Source: Sphaerolaimus hirsutus (lineage: Eukaryota > Nematoda > Chromadorea > Monhysterida > Sphaerolaimidae). From it: DNA of 64,000 bases. Where the stretch lies: assembly GCA_964036195.1 (NCBI GenBank), contig OZ038453.1:22220352-22284351 (forward strand), given 5' to 3'. Position numbers and translations under genes: made by a program. Shown piece after piece: positions 54,617 through 63,741 of this stretch. Each line of letters starts with the position of its first letter. Positions within the stretch are counted from its first letter, which is position 1. Below the pieces are notes generated by a model. The model searched no databases. It was not told the DNA's origin and saw only the letters and a program-made list of their open reading frames with translations.

Positions 54617-55389
54617 TGCTGCAATTCGTTTGCAGAATAATGAATTCATAACTGTGATGTACCACTGATGTCATAGTAGTCGATTTTCCTTTTGCCATTA
54701 AAGTTCAATCAACAACTATAATGTTTCATACATTGTTAAAATCTCCCTGGGACATTTTTCAGCCAAACATTTCGACTGGGGAGCTTTCAATGGGGAGTTC
54801 TTTGTTCCTCACACAGCTAAAAGGCGCAGTTATTCAAGGGACATTCATTTCATTCTCATTTGGCTAACAGTTGGATTATTCTAGGGAGAGAACTTATTTG
54901 AGATTTTATAGCATTTTTCTTTTGCTATACAGAGCAATTTATTGTTAAAATGTATTTACATTTACTCAAAAGATACATATATCCAGAGCAAATATTTTAT
55001 TTGCTAATTGCCCTGAGAAATTATTATTTCGTTCACCTTCTTTAGGGGGGAACTATTCAAGAAAGGAAATTATTTGAGGTGATTGGAAGACATAAAATGA
55101 TAAAATTAAAATAAAATACCATTAAAATAAACTTCTTAGAATACCAGTACATTATTACAGTCCAAATCCAAATATAAGAGGACCTCTAGAGTAAAAAGTA
55201 AACACATTTTAACACCTCTGCTTTTATTCTGTGTAGTCCCCAAATTGGTCCCCAAATATTACCTGATCAATGTTTATTAATGGTAATGTCCCATAACACC
55301 CTCATATTTACCAATATTTATTCAGATGCTCTAAAAAGTTATCATCTGGATTGTCAATTTCACTCACTCATAACAATTTTTCAAATCAC
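54617..55389. other. no gene; decayed A3-like words
   Basis: GGGGAGTT, AGTTATTCAAGG and GGAACTATTCAAG words at about 54775-55080 suggest an old A3-type element. Nothing coding was recognised. Confidence 0.4.
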
Positions 55390-55433
55390 AGTTGGCGCTT
55401 TTTTGGCGCCATTTAAAATGCCGGCGCCAGGGG

Positions 55434-55762
55434 GTTAGTTATTATTTCGTCAGAAATTTTCGTGAAATCAATGGTAAAGATATACTTCTACATACCCAAA
55501 ACCGGTAAATAATATAACTAAATAGGATATGCATATTTGGTCCTATCGACGGACATCGCTCGCTACGCACACTAGTGTGTAGCTGTGCTGCAAACTGGCA
55601 GTAATAGGTGCATCTTGTACATTGCATACATGATCTGCATTATGCAAGGGGGGGGGGGTATTTTGAGGGGGGGGGGGGTATTTTTCCTAAGCTCGAAAAG
55701 ACCTGGCGGTATTTGGAGGGGGGTTAATTCAAGGGGGGGGGGTTAATTCGAAGTAATACGTA
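55434..55762. mobile_element. A-family element, left end lost
   Basis: ATTATTTCGTCAGAAATTTT, the TGCATACATGATCTGCAT hairpin and G-run arms end at AATTCGAAGTAATACG then TA. It abuts a short C-family remnant (55392-55433). Confidence 0.7.
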
Positions 55763-55796
55763 TTCTTTGTTCACAACCACATTTTCATTTACTAAA

Positions 55797-55935
55797 TACC
55801 GTATTTCTTCTATTGGAGGCCCCAGCCCTTCTATAAGAAGAAATACACGATATACAATCTAGTTCTCAATATTTCACTTGTGTTTCATTGTTGCAGCAAA
55901 CATATTTTGCGTTAACAGTTAAAAGAAATACGGTA
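55797..55935. mobile_element. short A2-family MITE, shared by both units
   Basis: TACCGTATTTCTTCTATTGG to AAAAGAAATACGG then TA. Orthologous to 27651-27778. Confidence 0.85.
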
Positions 55936-55965
55936 AAACGACTTTGAAAGTGTGCAATAATGCCT

Positions 55966-56158
55966 ACACACACTAGTTTTCACACCGAATTTCGAAAACT
56001 TACAAATCAGCTTTGAACGCATTTGAATTTTCTACAATGAGGTGGCCGTCAACTACAGTTGACGCAGATAAAAAATGACTCATTGTGGAAAACTCAAACA
56101 CGTTTAAATCTCATTTATGAGTTTTCGAAATTTCGTGTGAAAACTAGTGTGCGCAGGG
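55966..56158. mobile_element. G-family foldback
   Basis: ACACACTAGTTTTCACACCG is mirrored by TTCGTGTGAAAACTAGTGTG. The centre is CCGTCAACTACAGTTGACG. Unit A lacks it at the equivalent site near 27806. Confidence 0.85.
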
Positions 56159-56326
56159 CCAATGTGACCCACAACCAACAATGGAGTAATATGTAAATAC
56201 AATTGTCAAATTTGGAAGTTTTTGAACCATTGAAATTTAGTTCTTTAATTCCCCCACCATGTTTGATGAATAGGTAATAATCCAATTATTGTTATTCACT
56301 TGAAACTACCTCCAAATAATGTCAAT

Positions 56327-56746
56327 TAGAGTTCAAACGGTAGATGATTCGGCAAAATTCCGGGACTGAAGCGGTACCAGTTCCGGTCCCAGTCCCGACA
56401 CCCCAGTCACGTTCCCGGTCCCGTAATTTTATAGTGGTCCCGATAAGCGATGAAAAAACGTTGATTTTCAATCTGGGTATGAAAAAACAACGCTTTTTAA
56501 AAATAATGTCTTTTCAGACTTCAGAGGCTCTATTATCTTTTCAAAGGCCTATTATTACATTGCAAAGGCCTATTATTCTGGTCCCAATGCTCACTCCCGG
56601 TCCCGGTACCGGTCCCGACACCCCAGTCCTGTTTCCGGTCCCAGTACGATGCGCCAGTCCCTGTCCCGGTCTGGTGACCTGGTCCCAATATAAAAAAATT
56701 ACAGGTCCCGGTCCCGGCCCGAAAAACTGGTCCCGTTTGAACCCTA
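56327..56746. mobile_element. D-family hAT-like element, TCCCGG word version
   Basis: It runs from TAGAGTTCAAACGG to TCCCGTTTGAACCCTA. The duplications ATGTCAAT (56319-56326) and ATGTCGAT (56747-56754) differ by one base. Unit A reads through at this point (AATGTCAATGCATAAA). Both arms repeat GGTCCCGGTCCCG. Confidence 0.9.
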
Positions 56747-56934
56747 ATGTCGATGCATACATTTTAATCTAAACTAATCCAAATGTACAAATTGAAAACA
56801 AATATTTTCTTTAGAACAAGTCACCAATAAAACACCATGATGCTGAAAATAGATACCAAAAACTTTTATTCGTAACATTAGAAGATCGCCAAGATTTGTG
56901 GGCCTCCTGCCCCCGCAGCCACCCCCTCCCTAAC

Positions 56935-58446
56935 TACTGTATTTTTTCGAAATCCCCCCCGAAAACCCCCCTCAAAACGGACACTCTGAAGTTATGAACC
57001 CCCCCAACACGAAATACCCCCCCCCCCCAATTTAGTGTATAGAGAACGTAAATGACAAAAGCGGCGGTTTGTGATCCGGGAACTATAGGTGCAGAACACA
57101 CAGACAAAAAACAATGACTGTGATATGTTAGAACATGGTTTATACCATCTATTTACTTACTTATACACTACCGTGCAGAAAAGTTGGGACTTTTCACCAT
57201 AGAGAAATGGGGGGCTGCGGGTCCATCAAACCTTTGTTGCTTCTCTCTCCTTGGTCCATTGAACCTTGTCAAATTTTGATGCTGTTCGAGTATTTTGTGG
57301 TTTGAGGTCCTAGCTATGACTGAAAATTTTGGTTTGCTCAAATAATCCCCCATGCCCAAGATAAGGGGCATCTATAAAACGGTGTTTGATAAAAATACAA
57401 AAATAGCCAATCTGCATGAGTGAATTTTAAGCTTGATAACTCGACCATTTCTGGGCCGATTTGGCTCATTCAACACTTAAAATGATCGGCAAAACCCAAA
57501 GCTTTCATTTTTGTTGTCGGATTAGGGATGTCTAAATTCCGACTGATATAGTTTCCGACATAACAAACTTTTGAGCATGCTATCATATACTTTAGACAGC
57601 CAGAATTCATATGCAACAAAAATTATTTCAATATCTCTTTACAATCAAAAGTTATAGCACTTTAAACTTCCATCGTCTTTCCCGTACAAAATACTTGCAC
57701 ATTACATATTGAGAGTTGAGCCAAGTTTTCTCATCAACTGAGCAAAGTCAAAATCTCAAATTTACACACCAAATAGCCACACAGACTAGTATACCTAACT
57801 CCATTTCTGAGTGGCTGGCAATGGATGCAAAACTGTGGCTGAAATAAATACATGCCACATTGCCACATGCATAACCATTTTCTGTTCATGCTTAGAATGT
57901 TCCTTACTGCTCACAGAGCACAGCAACACAGGCAGGCAGTTGCCAGATTGAAAATTTTGTTTTAAAATGAATGTAGGTATTGGATACAGTCTAAAAATAT
58001 GATACTAGACAGCTACTGGCCAAAACAAGAAAAGTCCCAACTATTCTGAAACACAAAGAAACTGAGTGAATTTAACTGGCACTAAGAATATATGCACATA
58101 CAAACTTGAGGGCTGGTCATCCCGGGCACATGTAGACAACAGCCCAAAGTACCCACCAATGGTATCCAAACATTGTGCACATTCAACGATTTGAAATTTC
58201 GGCAATGATTATCCTGCAGCACGCACAGTCCCAACTATTCTGCACGCTAGTGTATAAGTCTATAAGAGTCTTACACTTGGCGGTTTTGTTGCATGTTTCT
58301 CCGTCTGTCTACGTTTCAAACAACAATTTAGTTCTCGGATTTCAAAACAAATTCTGATGAAATAATATCCCGCACGTTTAACACCCCTCAAAATTTCCAC
58401 TCTGAAAAAATAACCCCCCGGGGGGTTCATTCGATTAAACACGGTA
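56935..58446. mobile_element. A-family element with nested Tc1-like element
   Basis: It runs from TACTGTATTTTTTCGAAATC to TTCATTCGATTAAACACGG then TA. The empty site in unit A is CAACTAAACCCC, confirming a TA target. It lies about 40 bp past the stop codon of gene copy B, just beyond the polyadenylation signal. Confidence 0.88.
57165..58252. mobile_element. Tc1/mariner-like non-autonomous element, 1088 bp
   Basis: Ends CACTACCGTGCAGAAAAGTT and AACTATTCTGCACGCTAGTG are inverted and TA flanks both sides (57163-57164 and 58253-58254). The terminus resembles animal Tc1-like ends. No DDE/D frame is present. A partial relative is at 1141-1200 (CATGCAGAATAGTTCTG). Confidence 0.85.
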
Positions 58447-58455
58447 AACCCCTTA

Positions 58456-58461
58456 TTTATT
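58456..58461 (-). promoter_or_regulatory. polyadenylation signal AATAAA, gene copy B
   Basis: Canonical hexamer 28 nt downstream of the copy B stop codon in gene sense. Copy A has ACTAAA at this place. Confidence 0.65.
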
Positions 58462-58488
58462 ACAGCACGAAGCGGAAAGCTTCCCCAT

Positions 58489-58640
58489 TCAATATTTTGT
58501 ATCCTCCTTATACTCCGGTGGGGCATCACCAGCACAATTGTATCCAGGGTTGCTAGTGCCTTGCTCGATTGTGTAAGCTGGCTGCATGGGGTAATTTGGC
58601 ACTGGGCTAGGGCCATGTGGTGCTGGAACCAATACTATTC
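58489..58640 (-). CDS. last coding exon, gene copy B (LAPTM4-like, tentative)
   Basis: This 152-nt exon encodes 49 residues and a TGA stop (58489-58491). The acceptor is CCACCTACAG|GA, and GA completes the glycine codon begun upstream (phase 1). The tail is proline-rich, with LVPAPHGP, PAYTIEQG, then PPEY and a TKY end. PPxY motifs recruit Nedd4-family ligases, which sort LAPTM4/5 proteins to lysosomes. Compared with copy A it is four codons longer without frame loss. A membrane helix in the preceding exon and PPEY in the tail are what is seen; LAPTM4-like is inference. Other four-helix or single-helix PPxY proteins remain possible. Confidence 0.78.
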
Positions 58641-58779
58641 CTGTAGGTGGGCAGAGAATTTTACCAAATTATTGCCATTATTCAGATGGCATATGAAGAT
58701 TTCATTCCAAAAGTGCACATATCCACATATCATATATATTCGAGAGAAAAAAACCAAGGGAGTGATTTTTTCATCAGAG

Positions 58780-60245
58780 TTTTTGAGGATAACGGAAACG
58801 GAAAAATAATTCAGTTGGGCTGGAAAACGGAAATGGAAATGGAAAAAAAATTCCCACTTGCCGGAAAACGGAAAATGGAAAATGAAAGGCCAGAAAACAG
58901 AAACGAAAATGGAAAAATTTGTTGAAATTCTGCCAGAAACAGACAAAATTTGCTGAAATTTTGATGGAAATGGAAAAAATTTGCAGAACTTTTGCTGAAA
59001 ACCGGAAAAAATTCAGGCAATTGGAAACCTGCATGCATGTTTACCAGTTTCGCTGAATCAGAAAACAGAAAGTTGAGCTGGAAAGTGGAAAAAGGTGGAA
59101 AAACAGAAAATCTAGCTGGAAGATGGAAAAATGGCAGAAAAAGCAGAAACAGAAACGGAAATGGAAAAAATTGGCTATTTACACAGGCCCCGGCCGGGGA
59201 CCGGTCCTCGGCAAAAAATTTAATTTGTCAAAGTCAGTAATTGGTGTGTATGGGTTGATTGCATGTAAATTAGGTGAATTAACACCATATTTGCATGCAC
59301 AAACTTTCTGCAACACAGTTACACACACCCATGCATATTTGTTTGGGGTGAGTGTAAATTTATTTTGATTTAGCTCAAATTTGGCATGTGTGTACTCCTT
59401 TGCTTAGAGAGTTCGCATGCCAAATTTCAGCTCAGGGCGATTAGTGAATCCTATTTTATTTACACTTTAATTTTCATCAATCACTGTATTTTTGTATAGT
59501 GATTGAAATCCTGCGGGGCCCAGTCCTTGGCAATGTCGAAGTGGCCCCGACCGGGGTCAAACGTCCCCGGTGAGAACAAATTTTTTTGGTAAACAAAGAA
59601 TTTTGGTCCCTGACCGGGGACCGTCGTCCCCGGCAGGGGACAAATTTTTAGTTCCCTGCCGGGGACGAACGTACCCGGTCGGGGACCAAAATTCTTTGTT
59701 TACTGAAAAGAAAATTTCTCATCAGGGACTTTGACCCCGGGGTTGGGGCCATTTCGACATTGCCGGGGACCGGGCCCCGGCAGGATTTCTATCACTATAC
59801 AAAAATACAGTGATCGATGAAAATTAAAGTGTAAATAAAATAGGATTCACTAATCACCCTGAGCTGAAATTTTGCATGTGAACTCACTAAGCGAAGGAGT
59901 ACACGCAAGCCAAAATTTCAGCAAATCCAAAAAAAATTATACACTCCCCCAAAGTAAATGCATCAGCGCGTGTAACCGTCTTGCAAAAATTTTGTGCATG
60001 CTAATTTGGTGATTATTCACCTAATTAACATGCAAACAACACATACATGCCAATTATATACTTTTGAAAAATTATATTTTTTGCCAGGGACCGGTCCCCA
60101 AGCCGGGACCTGTGTAAATAGCCAAAAAATTCACCAGCTAGAAAACAGAAACAAAAACTTGAAAGTAATTCAGCGGGCTGGAAAACAGAAACGGAAAAGG
60201 AACAATTTCGCCTGTGAAAACAGAAAACGGGAAGTTGACACCCTA
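58780..60245. repeat. GGAAAC/GGAAAATGG word array split by an N element
   Basis: The words GGAAAACGGAAATGG and GGAAAACAGAAAC run from 58793 to 59172 and again from 60128 to 60230. The N element 59173-60123 separates them. The two sides appear in the same sense, with no clear TIR. It lies in the intron of gene copy B. Confidence 0.75.
59173..60123. mobile_element. N-family palindromic element with inner foldback
   Basis: It runs from GGCTATTTACACAGGCCCCG to GGGACCTGTGTAAATAGCC. AAAAAATT is duplicated on both sides (59165-59172 and 60124-60131). The outer arms match the copy at 50992. At the centre, where that copy has a short loop, lies a second foldback of about 290 bp (59505-59795) with GACCGGGGAC / GTCCCCGG words and arms GGTAAACAAAGAATTTTGGT / ACCAAAATTCTTTGTTTACT. 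Confidence 0.9.
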
Positions 60246-60580
60246 GATATGTGCACTTTCAACATGAAAGTCCCTGTTTTTCATGGTGGATTTGTACACG
60301 TTTGATGTGAAAATCAGTACCACTGTATCTGGAGCAGGACATGTACTAGAACATGAAAATTTTCTTTAATGTGAAAAACTATATGTGGATGTCAAATGCA
60401 TGCATCAAACTTGATTTTCTGGATTTGGCACTTGTGCACTTTTACAATGGAACTTTTCGTATGGTAGTTGTCATGTCAATGCAAAGTGAGCTGGTGTTGA
60501 ATAACTTATCCACATGTAATTATTCATGTCAGACTTTTCTGTCACTTGAACACTTGAAGAAGTGGCACCTGCTTGCTTAC

Positions 60581-60727
60581 CATTGCTTGGTGGGATACAA
60601 TAAGGTCTATCTGGCAGGGCATTAGCCAAACTTGCATCTCTGATGTATTTGTAGGCTGCATTGACAATGGTGCAAAACCAACAATGTATAGCAATGCACA
60701 ATATGTGTACACACACCACTCGCCATG
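60581..60727 (-). CDS. membrane-segment exon, gene copy B (LAPTM4-like, tentative)
   Basis: This 147-nt exon has acceptor CCCTTTGCAG|CA and donor AATG|GTAAGC. It encodes 48 residues plus the first base of a glycine codon, so it is phase 1 at both ends. The hydrophobic segment (VVCVHILCIAIHCWFCTIV) is followed by NAAYKYIRDASLANALPDR and a Pro/Ser linker. The YKYI after the last helix recalls the LAPTM4 family, where a conserved Tyr-rich motif follows helix four. Copy A shares YIRDA, LANALPDR and the splice sites. The two exons differ by two whole codons, as expected under protein-level constraint. Exons for the earlier helices are not visible here and may lie beyond the window edge. Confidence 0.78.
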
Positions 60728-60882
60728 CTGCAAAGGGTAAAAGTTTTGTTTGGGTTGGTGCATCATTTGTAAACAGCCAGAATTAAGGCTCAGCACAAGA
60801 TCACAATGGAAACTCATATGCAATGGAAACTGAAAATGCAGGGGGGAAGTCCGTATCATATTGAATGTTTGTAAGGGCTGCA

Positions 60883-61287
60883 TAGCTGTATTTCTTCTAA
60901 TAGAACGGCATACCTCCAATAGAACAGAGGTTTTGGCAGTTTTTTACACCCACGAAAAGAATAGAATGGCACCTCCAATAGAACGGCAGGTATAAATTAT
61001 ATTGTAACAGTGCCAGAAAAATACAAAAAATATATGAGAAATTAGTGATTAGAACATCCAGGCTGTCAAGAACTGTGATTCAGTAGTTGTTTTCACATTT
61101 GGTTTTGTTTGAATTGATGATCTGATATTAAAATGTCTCTCATGTCTCACTAAAATTACTATGTTCGAATGAAAATTGTGTGGAGATATTTGGTGAAATG
61201 AACAGAACGGCACCTCCAATAGAACGGCAGGTAAAAAAGTTGACGAAAAAAATAGAAAGGCACCGTCCTATTAGAAAAAATACGGTA
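60883..61287. mobile_element. A2-family MITE, 405 bp
   Basis: It runs from TAGCTGTATTTCTTCTAATA to CTATTAGAAAAAATACGG then TA. CAATAGAACGGCACC words occur in both arms. A further block of the same words continues at about 61380-61460. Confidence 0.8.
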
Positions 61288-61484
61288 CATACCACGCAGC
61301 CAAATAGAAATTTTGCAGGTGTAGTCATCCATTTGGAGTATTCAAGGACCAAGGTGTTTTGTTCAAGTTACAATATCTCTTCTAGTGCTGTTCTATTTTT
61401 TTCATCAATTGTTTTACCTGCAGTTCTATTGAAGGCCACCATTCTATTTTTGTAAACCATTTTCATGCTCTATAATGATAGGCA

Positions 61485-61510
61485 CAGGTTCGATTCCCAC
61501 TGATAGCAGA
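61485..61510 (+). other. Pol III B-box-like motif
   Basis: GGTTCGATTCC matches the B-box consensus and lies in a tRNA T-arm-like context (CACAGGTTCGATTCCCAC). No A box, anticodon arm or acceptor pairing was found, so it may be a chance match or a SINE remnant. Confidence 0.2.
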
Positions 61511-61623
61511 GCAATTTTTGCACTATTTCTTTACATATTATGGAGTAGGTACATAAATATTGTATACACCTAACACCCCCTCCTTTTCTACTCTCAATTT
61601 TCTAGTCAGAAAGGGACGACCAT

Positions 61624-62299
61624 TAACGATGGCAAACCCTCCGAAAAAAAGTATTTAAATCTTTAAGGCCCCTTTCACACTGCACTTGTGTGACGACAAT
61701 ACATCTTACTCGTCACAGACCGTTTTGTGATGACAAATATATTTTTTTGCAGATTTTCATGAGTGTGACTGGTCGGTCTCGTTTTTGGCGACAAGTAGCG
61801 ACCCTTTTTTAACCATGCTCATTGTGACGACTAGATCAAATATTTTACTTGTCGTCACACTCGCGCAACTTGACAACGACTTTTTTTTAATTGTTGGCGC
61901 ACCTGTCGGGCTCCGACAGTGGCAAAGTTTTTTATAAACATGTATAACTCTTGAGCAACACACACGATTCATCTGAAATTTGACATGCATATACACCTAG
62001 GTGGTATGTATACTTTATCACATTCACTCATGAATATGGAACTTTTCACTTGACTTATGGAACTTTTTCAAGTGTTGTCGGGGTCGTCACAAAAATGCAG
62101 TGTGAACGTTGTCTAAGTGTTTTTTCAAAATGAATTTTCGAGTTTTCAAATCTTTTTGGACAGTTTTCGAATTTTTTCAAATATAAATAATCGATTTTTA
62201 AGTGTTTTTTCCAAAGGTGGAATAAAAATTCAAAATTTTAGAAAAAATTAAAAAATTCAAAAATATTTTTGAATTTTTTTATCTTTTTTGCCATCGTTA
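61624..62299. mobile_element. E-family element with nested F element
   Basis: TAACGATGGCAAACCCTCC to TTTTTTGCCATCGTTA. The flanking duplication is not preserved. Shorter than the 30936 copy because the interior is reduced. Confidence 0.82.
61667..62113. mobile_element. F-family MITE, TAA duplication
   Basis: GGCCCCTTTCACACTGCAC to GTGCAGTGTGAACG-type end GTTGTC, flanked by TAA (61664-61666 and 62114-62116). The E-family copy at 30936 has the uninterrupted site. GTGACGAC words occur in the arms. Confidence 0.85.
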
Positions 62300-62842
62300 G
62301 ACAGCGTTCACACTGCATTTTTGTGACAACTCCAACAACACTTGAAAAAGTTCCATAAGTCGAGTGAAAAGTTCCATATTGTGGCCACACAAGCTAGTTT
62401 TCAACCGAAATTTTGAAAACTCGTAAATCAGCATTGAACGCATTTGAGTTTTCTAGAATGAGGCATTTTTACTCTCCGTCAACTGTAGATGACGGGCAGC
62501 TCATTCTAGAAAACTCAAATGCATTCAATGCTGATTTACGAGTTTTCAAATTTTCGGTTGAAAACTAGCTTGTGTGGTCACATTCATGAGTGAATGTGTT
62601 AAAGTATACATACCACCTAGGTGTATATGCATGTCAAATTTCAGATGAATCGTGTGTTTTGCTCAAGAGTTATACATGTTTATAAAAAAATTTGCCACTG
62701 TCGGAGCCTGACAGGTGCGCCGACAATTGAAAAAAGTGGTCGTCCCATTGCGCAAGTGTGACGACAAGTAAAATATTTGATCTAGTCGTCACAATGAGCA
62801 TGGTTAAAAAGGGTCGCTTCTTGTCGCCAATAAGCCGGAATT
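62300..62842. mobile_element. F-family element, right end lost, with nested G
   Basis: ACAGCGTTCACACTGCATTT start. The interior is collinear (inverted) with 61667-62113 and stops near 62842, where a dispersed repeat begins. A G element lies at 62382-62583. Confidence 0.78.
62382..62583. mobile_element. G-family foldback
   Basis: CCACACAAGCTAGTTTTCAA is mirrored by GTTGAAAACTAGCTTGTGTG. The centre is CCGTCAACTGTAGATGACGG. The F copy at 61667-62113 shows the site without it. Confidence 0.88.
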
Positions 62843-62946
62843 ACAGCTCAGCGGTGTTTGACGTGAAATGATGACATCATAAAATTGATTACATCAAAAT
62901 AGACAAAGGTACAGCATTGAAATTTCAGAATTAGATAGTTCTAGTA
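62843..62946. repeat. dispersed repeat, inverted copy at 52757-52865
   Basis: GCCGGAATTACAGCTCAGCG to TAGATAGTTCTAGTAATTG, matching 52757-52865 in reverse. Confidence 0.75.
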
Positions 62947-63205
62947 ATTGTGTGTAAACTCGGCAGACATGAAACGAATCAGCTTTCCTTCTTTTATGTA
63001 CGAGTAAGATACGTCTCAATTTCGAATTCGAATAGACGGATTCCGTTCGATTCACAGTTTATTTAAACCGATTGAACGTTCAAATGTGAAAAATAAATGG
63101 ATTAAGCACGGATATAAAAATACGTAGTCGGAAAGCTAGATATCTCGCTCAAACCGTGCTCACGAATTCCTAAAAAGGACGAATGTGATAGATATCCGGT
63201 ATGTT

Positions 63206-63463
63206 AATTTGGCACGTGTCGGGTTACGTATTATACGAATGAGGTGAAAGACGCAGGATTTAGTTTGCGTTACTCTTTACATCTGTGGAATACAATTAAG
63301 CGACTAGAAATGATCGCAAATGTGTCAACAAGTGTACAGGGCGCTATTTGTGATCATTACCGGTCGATTTATTGCATTCCGCAGCGATAATCAGTGACGC
63401 GAACCTGCGTTTTTCGCTCGCATTTGTCTGAAACGCAGAGAGACTTGGACGTGGGCCAAATTC
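63206..63463. repeat. diverged foldback related to 2948-3194
   Basis: Shares TTTGGCACGTG, CAGTGACGCGAAC, ACTTGGACGTG and the right-flank block ATTCCTTAGACCATTGACTT with the left-edge palindrome. Confidence 0.55.
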
Positions 63464-63741
63464 ACATGTGACCCCATCGTTAGTTCATACCGCACTCGTA
63501 CAAAAATTCCTTAGACCATTGACTTCCATAATGTCCGCCGAGTTTAATCTCCCAAAAGTTTTTTTACCAAATAATCATTATTTAAGTACAGGGATGGGCA
63601 TTTTCAGTTACCGCTGGAAAAACGCGATAGCTTGAGCTACGGTTGAGCTATCGCAGTGAAATTTTAGCACAATAGAGTAGACTCCATAGGACACCTATTC
63701 TGAAGTTTGCAACCCAAACGGCCACATTTTGGTTGAGTTGT

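Larger units (their letters stand above)
55770..60790. repeat. segmental duplication unit B
   Basis: Collinear with unit A (27600-39080), including both gene exons and a shared A2 element. Unit-B-specific insertions are G (55966), D (56327), A with an inner Tc1-like element (56935) and the GGAAAC array with an N element (58780-60245). Confidence 0.85.

Noticed and set aside
61140..61352. Hydrophobic 70-codon minus-strand frame as an upstream exon of gene copy B
   Set aside because: Most of it is A2-element word sequence and terminal repeat; there are no matching splice sites or phase.
61440..61515. tRNA gene
   Set aside because: Only a T-arm-like GGTTCGATTCC is present; acceptor, D and anticodon arms cannot be paired.
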